Shown here: positions 13,810-26,700 of the stretch, one piece after another
Position numbering within the stretch: the first letter of the stretch is position 1
How the letters are laid out: each line of letters starts with the position of its first letter
Assembly (NCBI RefSeq): GCF_019059575.1
Contig: NW_024883052.1
Location: 1 to 64,000, forward strand
Source: Amphibalanus amphitrite
Lineage: Eukaryota > Arthropoda > Thecostraca > Balanomorpha > Balanidae
DNA length: 64,000 nt
Reading direction: 5' to 3'
Position numbers and translations under genes: made by a program
Notes under the pieces: generated by a model
What the model saw: the letters and a program-made list of their open reading frames with translations, nothing else
The model's database searches: none
Told to the model about the DNA's origin: nothing

Positions 13810-14017
13810 GTACACTCGGGGGCAGTTGATGTTCCACCACTCCCTACCCATCGGGCTCCCATGGTTCAGCACTGGCTGCTGCCAGTGGCAGCACTGGCAC
13901 TGACAGGCAGTGCTGAGCAATGCTGAGGGCAGGCAACACTGGCAGCAGCCAGTGCTGAGCCATGGGATCGCCCGATGGGTAGGGTGTGGTGGAAAATCAA
14001 TCTGCCCCCGAGTGTAC
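13810..14017. mobile_element. 208-bp hairpin element
   Basis: Two arms of about 85 bp are near-perfect inverted copies: GTACACTCGGGGGCAG ... and CTGCCCCCGAGTGTAC, including CTACCCATCGGG and CCATGG with the flanking CAGCACTGGCTGCTGCCAGTG. The centre repeats CAGTGCTG motifs. It fits a foldback MITE. No clear target duplication was identified. Confidence 0.7.
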
Positions 14018-14677
14018 ATATGTAAACGAAACAAAACAAAACGCTAAAAAAATCAGCATCAAATTAGTTAAAAATTACGTGGTAATGTAATGAAAAACGT
14101 AAAAATTATAACCAGTATTGAGTCACTGGGGGTTTTTTGGGCGCCCGGACTACAGTGGTCATCGGCAAGACTGAATCACTAAGGGGGAGGGACCCAAAGG
14201 ACCGATATATAGCGCTGGTGGTCCGACTACAGGCGTGGTGTAGCGCAGCCGATCCAGGAAAGCTCGTGACTCAGAGCAAGCAAGCGTGTTCGATGTTCAG
14301 TGGCGTGTGTGTTTCCAGGCTATGGCGGCACTAAACCCGAAGTTCGCGTGGATAACGGCACCGACGCGACGGATAAAGGTCCACGAAGACCAGGAAGGAA
14401 GTAATATTTGCACAGCGGACAAGTCGATATGAGGTGCACGTGTCCTGGGAAAATCGATGTGGGGAACCATCGGAGCACCAAATCGACGGGGCCCCAGGGG
14501 GAGGGGGAGCGGCAGGAGCAAGGCCATATATAGGGAGGAGCATGCCATAAAAATACAGGATTGGCGTTAGGGCAAAGGTGAAGACCAAACGAGTAAGTAA
14601 TGCTGGTTTAGGGATGGTTGGATGTTTGATTAATACATATCCAATGTTATGTGTGGAAATGAATCTTAGCTTGTCAC

Positions 14678-16889
14678 CAGACATGTGCTTGGATCCGGAA
14701 AAATGGATCTGAGATCCGATCCCATGGATCCCGATCCGAGATCCACTCAGATCATAGATCCAACCCCTCAATTTTGTCGAGAGATCTACTGGGATCATAG
14801 ATCTGACCCTTCAATTTTGTCGCTAGATCCACTCGGATCATAGATCTGGCTCCCCAATTTTGTCGTGAGATCCATTGGGATCATAGCTCATAGGTGCTCA
14901 AAATGTTAACAACTTTCTTTCATAAGAAGTTATGAATACCAAAGTATGGTTAGAAACAAACAATCTTATACAAAGGACATATTAGTAAAGGCATCCAGTT
15001 ACATTATACAGAATACAAAATAAAGGAGGCTCATGACGGTCACAACTTGAGAGAATTGAGTGACATGAAGATTGTTCACAGTTCACATAGGTACCTACCA
15101 ACAGAAAAGTTTGCATTAAAAATTAACATAGAGGTAAGTCAAAGTAATGACTAATGAACAATACATAACTTGGTACCTACCACATCACAATTCATGTTAG
15201 AATCTACATAATGATATTGATAAGACAATCTTGCATTAGACAACCATGAGGCTTTCCAGTTTCCACTTTCCAGCTACCACAATTGATTGATAAACAATAA
15301 AAGATGATACTGACACATGTGGCTTGGTTAGGTAAAGGTATTTCAATCTATTGAAAGAAATATTTGATAAAATAAACTGAGATATAAACAAAAGTATAAA
15401 AACATTCAACAGCCTGCGGAAGCGATGGGAACCGAAATATCAATTGTAATGGCCTTGGATATTTACCGTAGAATGATTATTCAGTATCTAAATAGAACTC
15501 GTGACGTCATTTCAAATAACAAATGAGCTAGGCGTTCTACCTTCGAGTATAATGACAATAAATAAAAAATCAAACTGGAAATTCAAAAGCCTGGAGTTTT
15601 TTTAAAGAATGTTCATTTTTTCTGCCTCACATAATTTTACGATACGATTGTTTGTGAATATCATCTTTGTAGCGTTGAATTTAATGACGTAAACATCAGC
15701 TGAAACGGTATTATATGACCCAGAGCGGTGTGCGCCTTGCATCTTTGTTTTATTCATTTTTCAAAAGAATAACAATATCTTACGTCATTAGTTTAAAGGG
15801 CCTATTACGGGAATCTTTTGGAATCATTACGGTTTTGGTCAAATCAAGATTTTTCATTGGTCAAACGATAATGACGTAATAAAACCATATTACCAAAACA
15901 TACCAAAACGTGAGCTGTGAATTTCGTTTGTCTTTTTTTGGGAGGCTCTCTCATAACAAAAGCACAGCATGGCACTACACGTGGCACGATGCCAAAAGTA
16001 GGTAATCTGAAGAAGTTGATGCCATTTTTGAACTTGTAATTTTATTAGGAAAGTATTAGAGATTGGTTGCTATTCTTACTAAATCGAAATTGTGTTGCAC
16101 ATACTAATAGCTCATACGAACATTCTGGATTGGGATTTCATACCTGGCAGAAGTGGATTGCTGGATTATTTTAACAAAACTGACCTATTTGGCTTCCAGG
16201 TTTGATTCCCTAACATCTGTCCATAGGCGGCAGAACAGGGGGGGGGGGGGGTGGCACCAGGGTACAGTGCCCCCCATAGATTTTGGCATTTTAACATTGG
16301 CCCTACTGGCGTTGCATGGAAAGAATGGGACCAAAATGAAAATCTGCAGTGCCCTGCTGCCACTGCATCTGTCTGTACTGCTTGTTCATTGAATTTAAGT
16401 GCATTTTATTCTTGTTGATAAGATTGTCATCAGTGCTGTCATGAAAAAGTTACAATTGGTGACAAAAAGTAGCAATATGCATGTTCTTGGTTTATTTTAA
16501 ATGTAGTACAAATGTTGTTTATTTAAATTCAAATTTAATGATGATACCTAATGATTACAAGTGGTCTTAACCAATAACCATGTCCACAAGTGATAATTCT
16601 CAATTGTATTGCACTGTAAGGTGTACAATTATGTATGATAAGGGTTTCATTGGCTACATGTTGTCGTGAGATCCATACAGATCATAGGTCCTCCACAAAT
16701 TTTTGCCCGCTGGATCCACAGAGATCATAGATCCGACCCCTAAATTTTGTCGAGAGATCCATTCGGATCATAGATCCAACCCCTGAATTTTGTCGAGAGA
16801 TCCACCCGGATCATAGATCAAACCCCTCTATTTTGTCGAGAGATCCACTGAGATCATAGATCCAGCTCTCGGATCCAAGCACATGTCTG
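14678..16889. mobile_element. hAT-like non-autonomous element with internal tandem arrays, 2.2 kb
   Basis: Terminal inverted repeats CAGACATGTGCTTGGATCCG (14678-14697) and its complement (16870-16889) are flanked by an exact 8-bp target duplication CTTGTCAC (14670-14677 and 16890-16897). Directly inside each end is an array of about 45-bp units (GATCATAGATC, then ACCCCTCAATTTTGTCGAGA-like) in the same orientation at both ends: 14698-14890 and 16663-16868. The AT-rich middle has no transposase frame. Confidence 0.92.
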
Positions 16890-16976
16890 CTTGTCACACA
16901 CCTTGAAAGGAGGTGTCAACGCCGTTTATGTGATAAGCCTGCTGAAAGTCTAATCGTCAGAACGCTTCCTGCCTAC

Positions 16977-17018
16977 CTTGAAGTCCTGGTGCACGATATT
17001 GTTCATATGATAAGCAGT
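16977..17018 (-). pseudogene. Decayed tandem copy of the 3' end of CaMKII exon 5
   Basis: On the minus strand this encodes [14 protein letters not shown] followed by a GTAGGC donor-like hexamer, in the same frame as exon 5. It aligns with [14 protein letters not shown] plus GTAGGC at the end of the real exon. The core GTGCACCNGGA and AAGGTAGGC are shared, and the similarity continues about 25 bp into the flanking intron (ATTCTGGTGATT against GTTCTGACGATT). HRD is HQD here and there is no matching upstream two-thirds of the exon, so it cannot replace exon 5. It is best read as a small tandem duplication covering the exon end and donor. Confidence 0.75.
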
Positions 17019-17063
17019 AAGCACTGAATACAGTCTAGTGTCAATCACCAGAATGTCGCCTAC

Positions 17064-17202
17064 CTTGAGATCCCGGTGCACGATGCTGTTGAGGTGGCAA
17101 TGGTTGACCGACTCGAGAATCTGCTGGATACAGTGAGACGCGTCCGCTTCACTGTAAAACTCCCGGGCGACGATATCTTCAAACAGTTCCCCGCCAGTCA
17201 CG
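17064..17202 (-). CDS. CaMKII: CaMKII coding exon 5 (helices D/E and HRD catalytic loop)
   Basis: This 139-nt exon encodes [10 protein letters not shown] through [15 protein letters not shown] and ends in phase 0 at Lys137. The acceptor is GTTTCGCAG and the donor GTAGGCGA, a weaker match to consensus than the other donors. HRDLK carries the catalytic base Asp135. The segment before it reads HLNSIVHRD, where related kinases usually have Gly in place of Ser. A decayed copy of the last third of this exon and its donor lies directly downstream in transcript direction (16977-17018). Confidence 0.95.
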
Positions 17203-18915
17203 CTGCGAAACACGGGACAGAGGTCATCAATGGTTTTTTTAGGTCATCGGGGGCTTCCCATTAATAGCCAAAGACGGTCTTCGTCTATCAATGATGGCTG
17301 ATGATCCGAGGGAGGGGCAGCAAGTCATCAGCACGCGCGCAACAGGGTTATTCGGGGTCCTCTTCCAACACCGATGGCTTTTCGTGAGATAGAGGAAAAC
17401 TCGACAGGCATTCCTTCTCAGTAAGTAAGTGATTTAGGCGAAGAATGGGAGTGGTTATGGCATAAGAAGTCGTTGAATGGGCAGCTTGAATTAATTTTGA
17501 TCATATAGTTGCTGAAAGGATTCGTCTGCGGACATGTTATGACAGGTAGGGATTATAGAACAGGAACGATCATCTCAAACCCTGAAATAGAATGAACTCC
17601 GGAGTCTTGAGTCGACAAAATGTTACATTTTTAGTCACGTTCGCGCAGTGAGCACGAGTGCAAAATGCCACGACCACCACAGGAGACTAGAAAAGAGCTT
17701 ATCTTACGAAAATTGCAGTATCGTCTCTGTCTGAGGGTGATGAACGCCTTTGGAGGCATGGGACGAGTTAACGTCAGCGTGCGCACTTTGTCACTGACCC
17801 ACGAAGGTCAACGGTCAGTGCAGGGAGTCAGTGGTCACTGTTCGTTCAGTATTAAAAGGCCAGTGAATAGGGTCTAGTCACTGCAGCACAGGACCAATAC
17901 ATAATGCGCGGGATCACAGGGACACCATGTATAGTCATGAGGTCACTGCGGAGGTTCGGTTCAAGTTTCAACAAACAACTAACAGGGTAATCGATTCGCA
18001 GTTCGCCCTATAGGTGCTAAAAGTACCAGGAAAGTCAACATCTGTCTGTGTTAATGTTTTCGTAACGTTCAGTCTTACACCCTATCACCAAGTCAGCAGA
18101 TGAGGATAGCAACCACTTCAGCAAACAGCACAGTGCAGGTTTGTGTCAAGATTATCTCGCATACTTGTCTGATACCCATGCAATGCATTATAAAATAGAA
18201 CGAACGCAACGTTCAAAGGAGGTCTCATCAGCGTACCACCTATGCTCTACCTTCCGGGCCTTCCACTAAGTAGCAGGAAAGTAATTTCGCCCTTTTCAAG
18301 ATGCATTAGCCACTTCCACAGGTCTCCTCAAGCTTCTATTGACACTAAATCCCATCATCGTAATGTAAAGGCTCACGCAGAATGAGAGACTCCCATAAAA
18401 GAAAAATTCGTCGCCTCGTCGTGTGCTCCTTTGAACCTACTTGAAAGAGGCAATTTCTCAGCAGTGCGTTGGGCGTATAACACAGTCGCCAGTAGCGAAA
18501 TCGAATTACCGTTGCAGAGCCCAGAGGGTACGATGTGGTCGGAAAGAAAACTATAGCAAAAATGGTGTTACTAGGTAGTTATTGCTGTTTGCGACTGAAT
18601 ATGGTGACACGTAGTAAATTATTTTAGTTTAATCTTACTGTCTTTCAACCTGACTTTGTGTTTGACAAGTGTCGCCCTCAAACAAAGTCTGGTTATACCT
18701 ACTTGAGATATAGGATATCAATGCAAGTGCAATGTCGTGCATCAACCGTGACTGTAACTGAATGCATGTAATGTACGATTAAAAATATGAGGTGAATGTA
18801 TATAGCGGCTATTTAGTCAACATGATCATGAATCTTTCAAATGAACACCAGAGACATACAAATCAGAGGATCACGGCACAAGGCAAGCAACTTTGCCCGA
18901 TGACGAGATACTTAC
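17203..18915 (-). other. CaMKII intron 4
   Basis: Unique-looking sequence with no supported feature. Confidence 0.75.
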
Positions 18916-18970
18916 AGATCAAAGACCAGGTAATGAAAGCTCTCTTCTTGGATACTGTCGTGAAGTCGTA
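18916..18970 (-). CDS. CaMKII: CaMKII coding exon 4 (beta-4/beta-5, hinge)
   Basis: This 55-nt exon encodes RLHDSIQEESFHYLVFD, completing Val73 at its start and opening Leu91 at its end. The acceptor has a strong pyrimidine tract ending GTTTCAG, and the donor is GTAAGTAT. The HYLVFDL stretch is the hinge region of the CaMKII kinase domain. 'EESFHYL' differs slightly from the 'EENYHYL' of flies. Confidence 0.96.
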
Positions 18971-21194
18971 CTGAAACACAGAAAAAAAAAATATCAGTCA
19001 GGCGACCCCACGGAAAGAAAGAGGCACGGAGAAACAATGCAGACATAGGCGACGTCTCTAAACAATAAGAGCTTCTAATCCATGATCAGAAAAAATGGAC
19101 TTCCATCTTATTTTCTCGCCTCGTGCTTAACCGTTATCATTTTTTCAGCTATTTTGTCGATTGGGCAGATAAAAACAATTATCCGAAGAAAATAAAGGGC
19201 AAAACCCGTTCATTCTTTTTAAGTTGCATTAACTCTACCACTTCAAAGGTTGATGACATGAAAAATCTTATGGTCATCTTGTACATTGCAGCTGTCAAGA
19301 TGTTGCCTATATGACAGCTCGCTATAGAAGGTGGCCCGAAATAAAATATGCCAGTCCAATGCCACCAGCCCTTTATTCGACTCCCCCCCCCCCCCCACAC
19401 ACACACACAGATAGCATAGCACAACACGCAGTCACCTGAAACATTCTCCGTTTCTAGATTCCCTACTCGCACTGCCAACTCAGTTTTCCGCTATTCGCCA
19501 GCTGATTCACAAACATCTGTCTGGAGTTCTCAAATAAGATTTTCTCAGATTGGCGGCTGAAGAGAATGTGCGGACGGGCGGACGGAAGGGAGGTGTGTGT
19601 GGGGGGAGGGGAAGGATGGAAGGGGAGGCTCGGAGTTAATCAAAGTTTGTGCAGTCACTGATTGTGTGTAGAGTTCGTTCTGTCAACAGGGCGAATTAAC
19701 TTCGGGAAATATAGACGTGAGAAAGGTGGCAGTTCCAGTTTGCTTTGGTAAACTTAGCACGCAATAGGATGCCCGGCACCGCTGGCGCATCCATTGCAGT
19801 GAAAGAAAAAAAGATGAAGCTTCACGGTTACTATACCATCAAAGGATTTCTCAGACAACGAATATATAAATCAGTACAGCAGCTTTGTAACAGTACGCAG
19901 AAAAATGTAGCAAAACTTTCAATCATTTTCATTGAAACAGCATTTTATCTGTCAAGCAGCAGTGTGTGAATGATAAAAAAGGACTGTTTTTAGTAAGTGT
20001 TCACTGTTCATCATGCTTTCAAGTTTGAGGCTCACTCTGCAAAAATTGTTTTTAATTACGTCCGTAACAGCTCCGCCAGTGATTCTAATACTGAGGGATC
20101 ATACGCGACACTCGAGGCACCTCATTACACCAAAAACTTGGCGTACACAGTGCTGAAAGCAGCGGCAGGCTATCAGCACGGCCCCAACTCACTCCAGCAA
20201 TCGATTTACTAATTAAACGACCACCTGGACAAGTAAACAAGCAATAAATCAAAGCGAATGACCCACAGACCGACATAAAAACATCCAGACATCAACAGCT
20301 CTGACCGCGCCATCCAACAGCACTCTGGCAGGCGAGCTTGGACCCACAAAAATAACACATTCCATGATGAGGGAACATATCAACCGCCGGGTTAAGACAT
20401 CAACAGAATGGACTGATCCTATTTTTAGTGCATATTTTTGACCAGCAGTGAGCTTGACTGAACCGAGAGCTAGCTAACGCAGTCCGTTCAGCTCACGCCC
20501 AGTTCTCACTTCGTCGTCCTGACTTCAACGGTGACGGAAATCAAAGGACCGTGGGCCCGGGCGTAGGGAATAGTGTTGACCGTAGAGAAGGGGAGGGGGG
20601 GCGGTGTGCGGCCAAACTACCTCGATATATAGCTCATACGGGCGGACATTAGAGGCGCCTATCACGGCCGGGCCGCCGTTTGGTGTGTAATGATTTCCGT
20701 TATAGGCTGGCTGACTCGTGCCAAGCGAGCTGAGCGTCCTCCGCTGCTGGTAAATGAGCCCGACTGAGGCTAGGTCGGTGTGAAGCAGCAACAAGCGACG
20801 AATGAGGCAGCGGACAATAGTCAAACTCAGGGGGCGTCGAAGTCTAGTTCCTACCAAACTGGCACTCCCATGCCTACGTCACCACGAGGACGCCCGAGGG
20901 CATTTACATGTTGAAGATAGGGAAATTGCCATAGTTTAGAGCCGCCTGGAGGGCAACCTTGAGACAGATGATAATGTAAATGTGTGCTAATATGATCATC
21001 AACATGTTATTTATCCAAATCCAGGGCCAATTAATCGATATCTTGTCACGTTTTCCAGTGGTGATGCGCTAACTTTCGTGGTTCTTGCAGCCAATAAGGG
21101 TGTTTCATAGTGCGATTCAGCCGCATTATCGACTTTAATGCCATAAACCGCCACGGAACATATGATTTGCAGCTCCCTGGCGTGATAGCTGCCA

Positions 21195-21590
21195 GTAGGG
21201 CTCCGGAGTCGGAGTCATGAAGTCGGTCGGAGTTGACAGTTCTGACCTGAGTCGTCGAGTCGGAGTCAGAGTCGATTTTAAAAGCTTGAGTCTGAGTCAG
21301 TCACCGAAATTCGATCCCCTGCGCAGACCTTTCAGGGTTCCGTAGTCGGAGTTGTAGTTGGTCCGAGTCGACAGTTCTGACCAGAGTCAGAGTCAGAGTC
21401 GATTTTGAAAGCCAGAGTCGGAGTCGGAGTCACCAAAAATCCATTGCCTCCGCAGACCTGCTAGGGCTGTGGAGTCGGAGTCGGTCAGAGCCGACATTTG
21501 AAATCAAAGTCAGAGTTGATTTTTGAAAGTCTGAGTCAGAGTCGGAGTCATCAAGAAACCCATGGACGATCCGCAGTGCCATGCAGTAAG
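21195..21590 (+). repeat. Three tandem GGAGTCGGAGTC units, about 135 bp each
   Basis: Copies start at about 21195, 21333 and 21462 with AGGG[CT]T..GTAGTCGGAGT-like sequence and end CCGCAGACCT. The GGAGTC core resembles the ends of the 35628-36124 hAT-like element, so these may be amplified transposon ends. Confidence 0.75.
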
Positions 21591-23674
21591 GGCGCTGCCA
21601 ATCGATGCCCTGAATTGCCTATGATTTATGAATTAAATGAATAGATGGCAATTAATTAGGTACCCTCTATTATTCATCCCTTGCCACTTGGAGTACTTAC
21701 TTTCCGTAGAAAAAGACGCATTATTTGTTTGTTTATTTATTGACAAATATTTTTTGAACAGTTAGGGATACAGACACAAAACACAATGATAGCACCTCGC
21801 TGGTGCAAATCATTGCTAGATAGATGTTGAAATGTGTTGCCATTGAAGAAACTACTGATTTTCCAGGCGGCTCTCGTCTTCAAGTAACTACTGGTCTTGT
21901 AAGATCTCTTGACACTGCTCACCGTCTGGCGTCTAGTTCCAAGGTTTTCTGAAAGCTAATCAAACGTTACCATGGCTGCTCTTGATGGCATAGGTAGCGC
22001 TTGCTGGTTCTTGGTTCTTAATTGGTGGTTCTTGCGTCTGATCCTGTTACTTCATGTTCCATCACATCACATTAAATTTCTAATGGAACAGACATTTTAT
22101 TTCACTATCAGTCGACTTGCATTTACCCATGTGGCCTGCTGGCCCTTCTATTTCCACGATAGAATCTACCAATTATTGAAAAAGCCTCTGAGTAAAAAAG
22201 CAAGAAAAGTATGTGAAGTTAAATAATTTGCGACGGTCCTAGAAAACCTGAAAAAAAAATATCAAAAAGCCTGTCTATCTCACTTCCCTCACTTCATAAC
22301 AAAAAACACGCAGCAAAACATGCGAAAGAGTCCTTAGCAACGCCTTAGCAACGCACTTGTCTGAAGTGCGCAATATGTGTCACATCTGGAAAATTCAGTG
22401 GCTACTTGATTATTCAACTAGAGTTGGACTATAATAGCTAGGCTTTTATATAGAAAATAAGTGTTTGCTTATGGAATTTATAGCAACTGGTTACTTAACT
22501 TCGAAATAATGATTTATAACAGAAAAAGCTTGTTTGCGACATATTTGTAAAGAAACAACGGAAATAGCTTTGACTCGTACGCTATTCTAGTACATTTTTG
22601 GTAGAAAACTTCGTCCAACCTTATGTTTTAGGGCCTTGGTCAAACTGACAGCATCGTACCACGGATAATAAAAGTGATTCCGAAATTTGATAAGTGCATC
22701 TTCAACGTCCCTAGCTATCGATGATGAAACATTTACCACGCAAGGGGTGCTTAGAAATGACCCGTTTGAGATTGTGCCCGGGGACTCAGTCTACCGCCGG
22801 CTTTCAAATGTGTTTATCAAAGGTATTCTGGGGACAGTACCTAGATAGAGCATAATTGTCAAAATCAAGTGCTGCTCGAATGGAATTAATCGAATGAAAT
22901 TAATAATAGCGTGACACGACAAGGCACTGTGACACACATAAAGGCATCCACCAAAAAGATATGGTGTCACTCACAAAGATATCGACCAAAAAAGGTCCAG
23001 TCCGGTATTCCCAAGCGAACAACACACGTCCGCAACAAGGCGGTTCTTACAGCACAAAAGTCATGTGGAAATAGTCCGTATAAATTTGAGGCGACGTTTT
23101 CGCCAGCCCGTAATAGCACTGTCGTAGACGGTAGGCCTAAATCATTTCGGGTGTCAGTGACAGCCGTTTCCTTATCACACCGCTGGGACTCACAGTGTCA
23201 CCTCCAAGCGAATGTGTCAGGAAAATGGTGAAAATTGTTCGGCTATTTTACAGGAGCGAAAATGTATGGGTTCTTTGGGTAGATTGATAGCGTGCTACAA
23301 CACGATACAATTTAAGAACAAATACAAGTTATAGCACACTAAATAAATTCGTCATTCTTCATTCATAAAAACGTAACAGTTATATGTAGCGACTGTTGCA
23401 AAAGTTTTTGCTTCGTAGATAAGGAGCACTCGCAAGCTCTACCCTCCATTCTACCCTAAGCTCTATTTCGACACCATATTTTGTATTTGCTCAACCCTAC
23501 ATCCCCCTGAGTTAACCCACTCACTATCCTTCCTTCTCCGCCCCCCCCCCCCCATCCATCCCCACCCAGTCCCCAATTCTCCCCTAGCTGGCACCTCACC
23601 CCTGACCGAGTATTGATCCCCGTCTACCGATCGACCTCCGTCCTACCACTCAGAGCACCACTACACATGGAGGG

Positions 23675-23797
<123 letters not shown>

Positions 23798-26700
23798 GAC
23801 TAGGGTGTGCCGTGGGGAAGGGCTGAGATCAATCCAGCCCCACTTCATCATGATTTGTCCAGTGAGGCTGAGTGGGTTGCTATCCTACAGTTCCGTGTCG
23901 TCCCCACATGGAGCGAGCAACAGACATCAGTCGATATTCCCGGGTATACAAAGCACCGAGCGGGGCTCATGCGGAGGGCGCAGGGCAAATAGACACGCAC
24001 ACACATACATCGATCGCACTATATACGGTGTAGATGATGACGTTTGGGCTTCTCCATTCAACGAAAAGACAAATGCATACAAATGCATTCGATGATTAGA
24101 AGTACCACGGTGAAAGCAAACGGCTCCGTGAAATAAAACTAATTTTGTTCGGAGCAGTAAGTCATATAATAAAACCGATCATGCTAAATAAATATAATTG
24201 ACTCTCGTTGCCTTATGGGCGTGGCGTTTGTTTATTACTGCAACCAAGAGGGTATCACTCTTCTCTTACTGCCAATATAGTGCTGCTATATTCAATCCAA
24301 CTCAAAGAAACCAGTCAAGTTTAAAACGCGGCATCCGCCCACAATATTTCGCGGCAAGCCTCTGTCAACGCTAGCTATCGACAACCACACAAATCACGCG
24401 AAATCAGGCCCAGGCAGCCTCTGTTATGGAGATGCAGACATTAACAATGGCCATAGATCGTCATATATCGTTCGTATATCCCCCGACACAACCACTACCA
24501 GCCGAGGACAACGCCCGAAACGGCAATTTCGCCACAGGATAATAGCTGGACGGCAGAGTCACAGGCGATTGGTGGCCTCCTAACACGCAGAAAATGCGCT
24601 GATCAATAGAATGAAGTCACCGAATAGGATTATGCCGTTCGTCTGGGACATATAGGTGAATTGAAATGTACATGAAGTCATATGAGAGGAGAAATCCAGC
24701 TCCACTTTGAGAAGCACGCACCATAATGACAGTATAATATAAAAAGACAAAACGTTGGTAAGAATGCAAGTGCATATGTGTGATAACAGGCACAAAAATG
24801 AGTTGAAAATTCAGCGAGCATCCTTGACTGTCAAACAAGCACTCGCGCTCTCATCCCCACAGCTGCCATCACCACTCCACCTCCCCCCCCCCCACCCCAC
24901 CCCCGTCACAACCTGCCACCAGCGGCTGACCGTTGGCGCCAATACGGTGACGGATCGGCGTGTGATGTGGCTGTCGCGCCATTATTTCGTGTCGCGGCGT
25001 GCCAATACACCGCTCAAGGTCGGAGTGGCAGTAGCGGCACGGGCGGCCGGGGGGCAGTGTGTTGTCAGTATGGACTACGGATATTAAAAACTGAGGGCAA
25101 CCTTATGACTAGCCGGGGCCAGTCAGTACGGAATAGGGATACTGAATATTGAGGTAGACGCAACATTGTGGCCAGTGTCACCGTCGCTGGCATCTACCGA
25201 CAGTGTTACTTCACCAACCACGTCACTGTTAAAGTCACAAACATGTTCACAAACATTAAAGTCACAAACACTACAACCGTCACCTTTATCATCACATACC
25301 TAAAATCCACCAGATAATCATCGATCAGCCTCCTACGCACACCAATTCAAATGGTTAGGAAATGGACTTTCTTCACAAAGTTCGTCAGTTCGTGGGAGTT
25401 CTCGAATGTATTTACATATTTTCACCGTCAATCGTATCGTAGAATATATTCGGTCGTTTGAAGACAGGTTCGATTTCATAGAATCTAGCAAATCGTTCAG
25501 AGTTTGATTTGATACGACGGTTAATCGACGATTACTGACGAGGATATTCAAAAACACATAGAAAACTCCGTAAAACTAACAAACCTTGCAAAATTGATTT
25601 TCTAACCATTCTAAATTTCGAACACCGCAGTACGTCTTTGGCACACCAATTGCTCCAGCGTCACAACAGCACCGCTGCAAGTGTCACACCCCGCCCAATG
25701 TATCGCGCCGCCTCGGCTGCCGCCCTAAACGCAGCGCCGGTGTAGCAGCTCGGCCTTATTTTATGGAGCCGACAAAGGCAGCGGTAAGTAAGAGCCGGGT
25801 AATAAGGTTCGTCCAAAGGCCACATATGCCGACAAACAACATTTACGGCGACGGAATGGGTAATAGGTATGGGCCGGCTGTATCCTGAGTATGCTTGGTA
25901 GAATGTGTGTGTGTGTGTGCAGAATAAACCTATCTCGCATGCAAAGGAAGCAAGAACAACAGCTGGAAGGGTTAAAGGTTTGAGAATATCCAACAAAAAC
26001 AGGAAAAGTGAAATACAGAGCGCCATAAACGCCACCCACACAGCACTGTCCCGCCGCGTCGCGTATGTAGACCGGCAGCTAGGCTGCGCCGCGCAGCGCG
26101 CAGGCACGGCGGTACAGTATAGATGCAGGCGCTACATACCCCGCCATCTGTCGGCGGAGTTTTCAACTAGCGCGGGCGGAAGGCCGTGGCGTGCGGTACT
26201 ACGACCCTGGCAAGGAAACCAACATTCAAAAGAAAAAAGTGCATATGCATACGTATAGTAAGCATAAGAAAGTATCCGCCTGCCATATTCTTTCCCCAAC
26301 GAGACATCCCATTTCACATATAATGGAATTTTCAGCATCACCACATTGTGGAGTCGCCACCAAGCACAGTTGCCTGATCAACAATCCTAAAAAGTGGTCA
26401 TTTTTAAACTAGATGAAGTGATAATCATTTTCCCTCTATAGACCATCCACCATTCATCTTACATTCACGGTCTCTGAGCCCTCCTACCTCTCATTAAATC
26501 TCCATTGAAGTATGTTTTCCGGCACCAATTCATCCCTCCGCAGCATTAGTGCGTCGTTTTATTCTCGGCCTCGACAGCGCGGCTTTATTTTGACATTAGC
26601 GTCGCCGGGAGTGACTGGCAGCCTCCCCACCGGGACGGTAAAAGCCGTCGGGCACGTCATGCAAGCGTCGCAGGCGACGCGAGCGAAGGCGACGGCGACG

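Noticed and set aside
16950-17063. Continuous open frame running from exon 5 through the decayed copy as coding
   Set aside because: The donor at 17063 gives the correct join to exon 6. Readthrough would insert unrelated residues after DLK and end in a stop.
20380-20400. CCGGGTTAA as an element end
   Set aside because: Only the final nine bases fit; no hairpin or partner.
23505-23553. TTAACCC followed by poly-C as a TTAA-type element end
   Set aside because: The adjoining sequence does not match the family ends and no partner end was found nearby.
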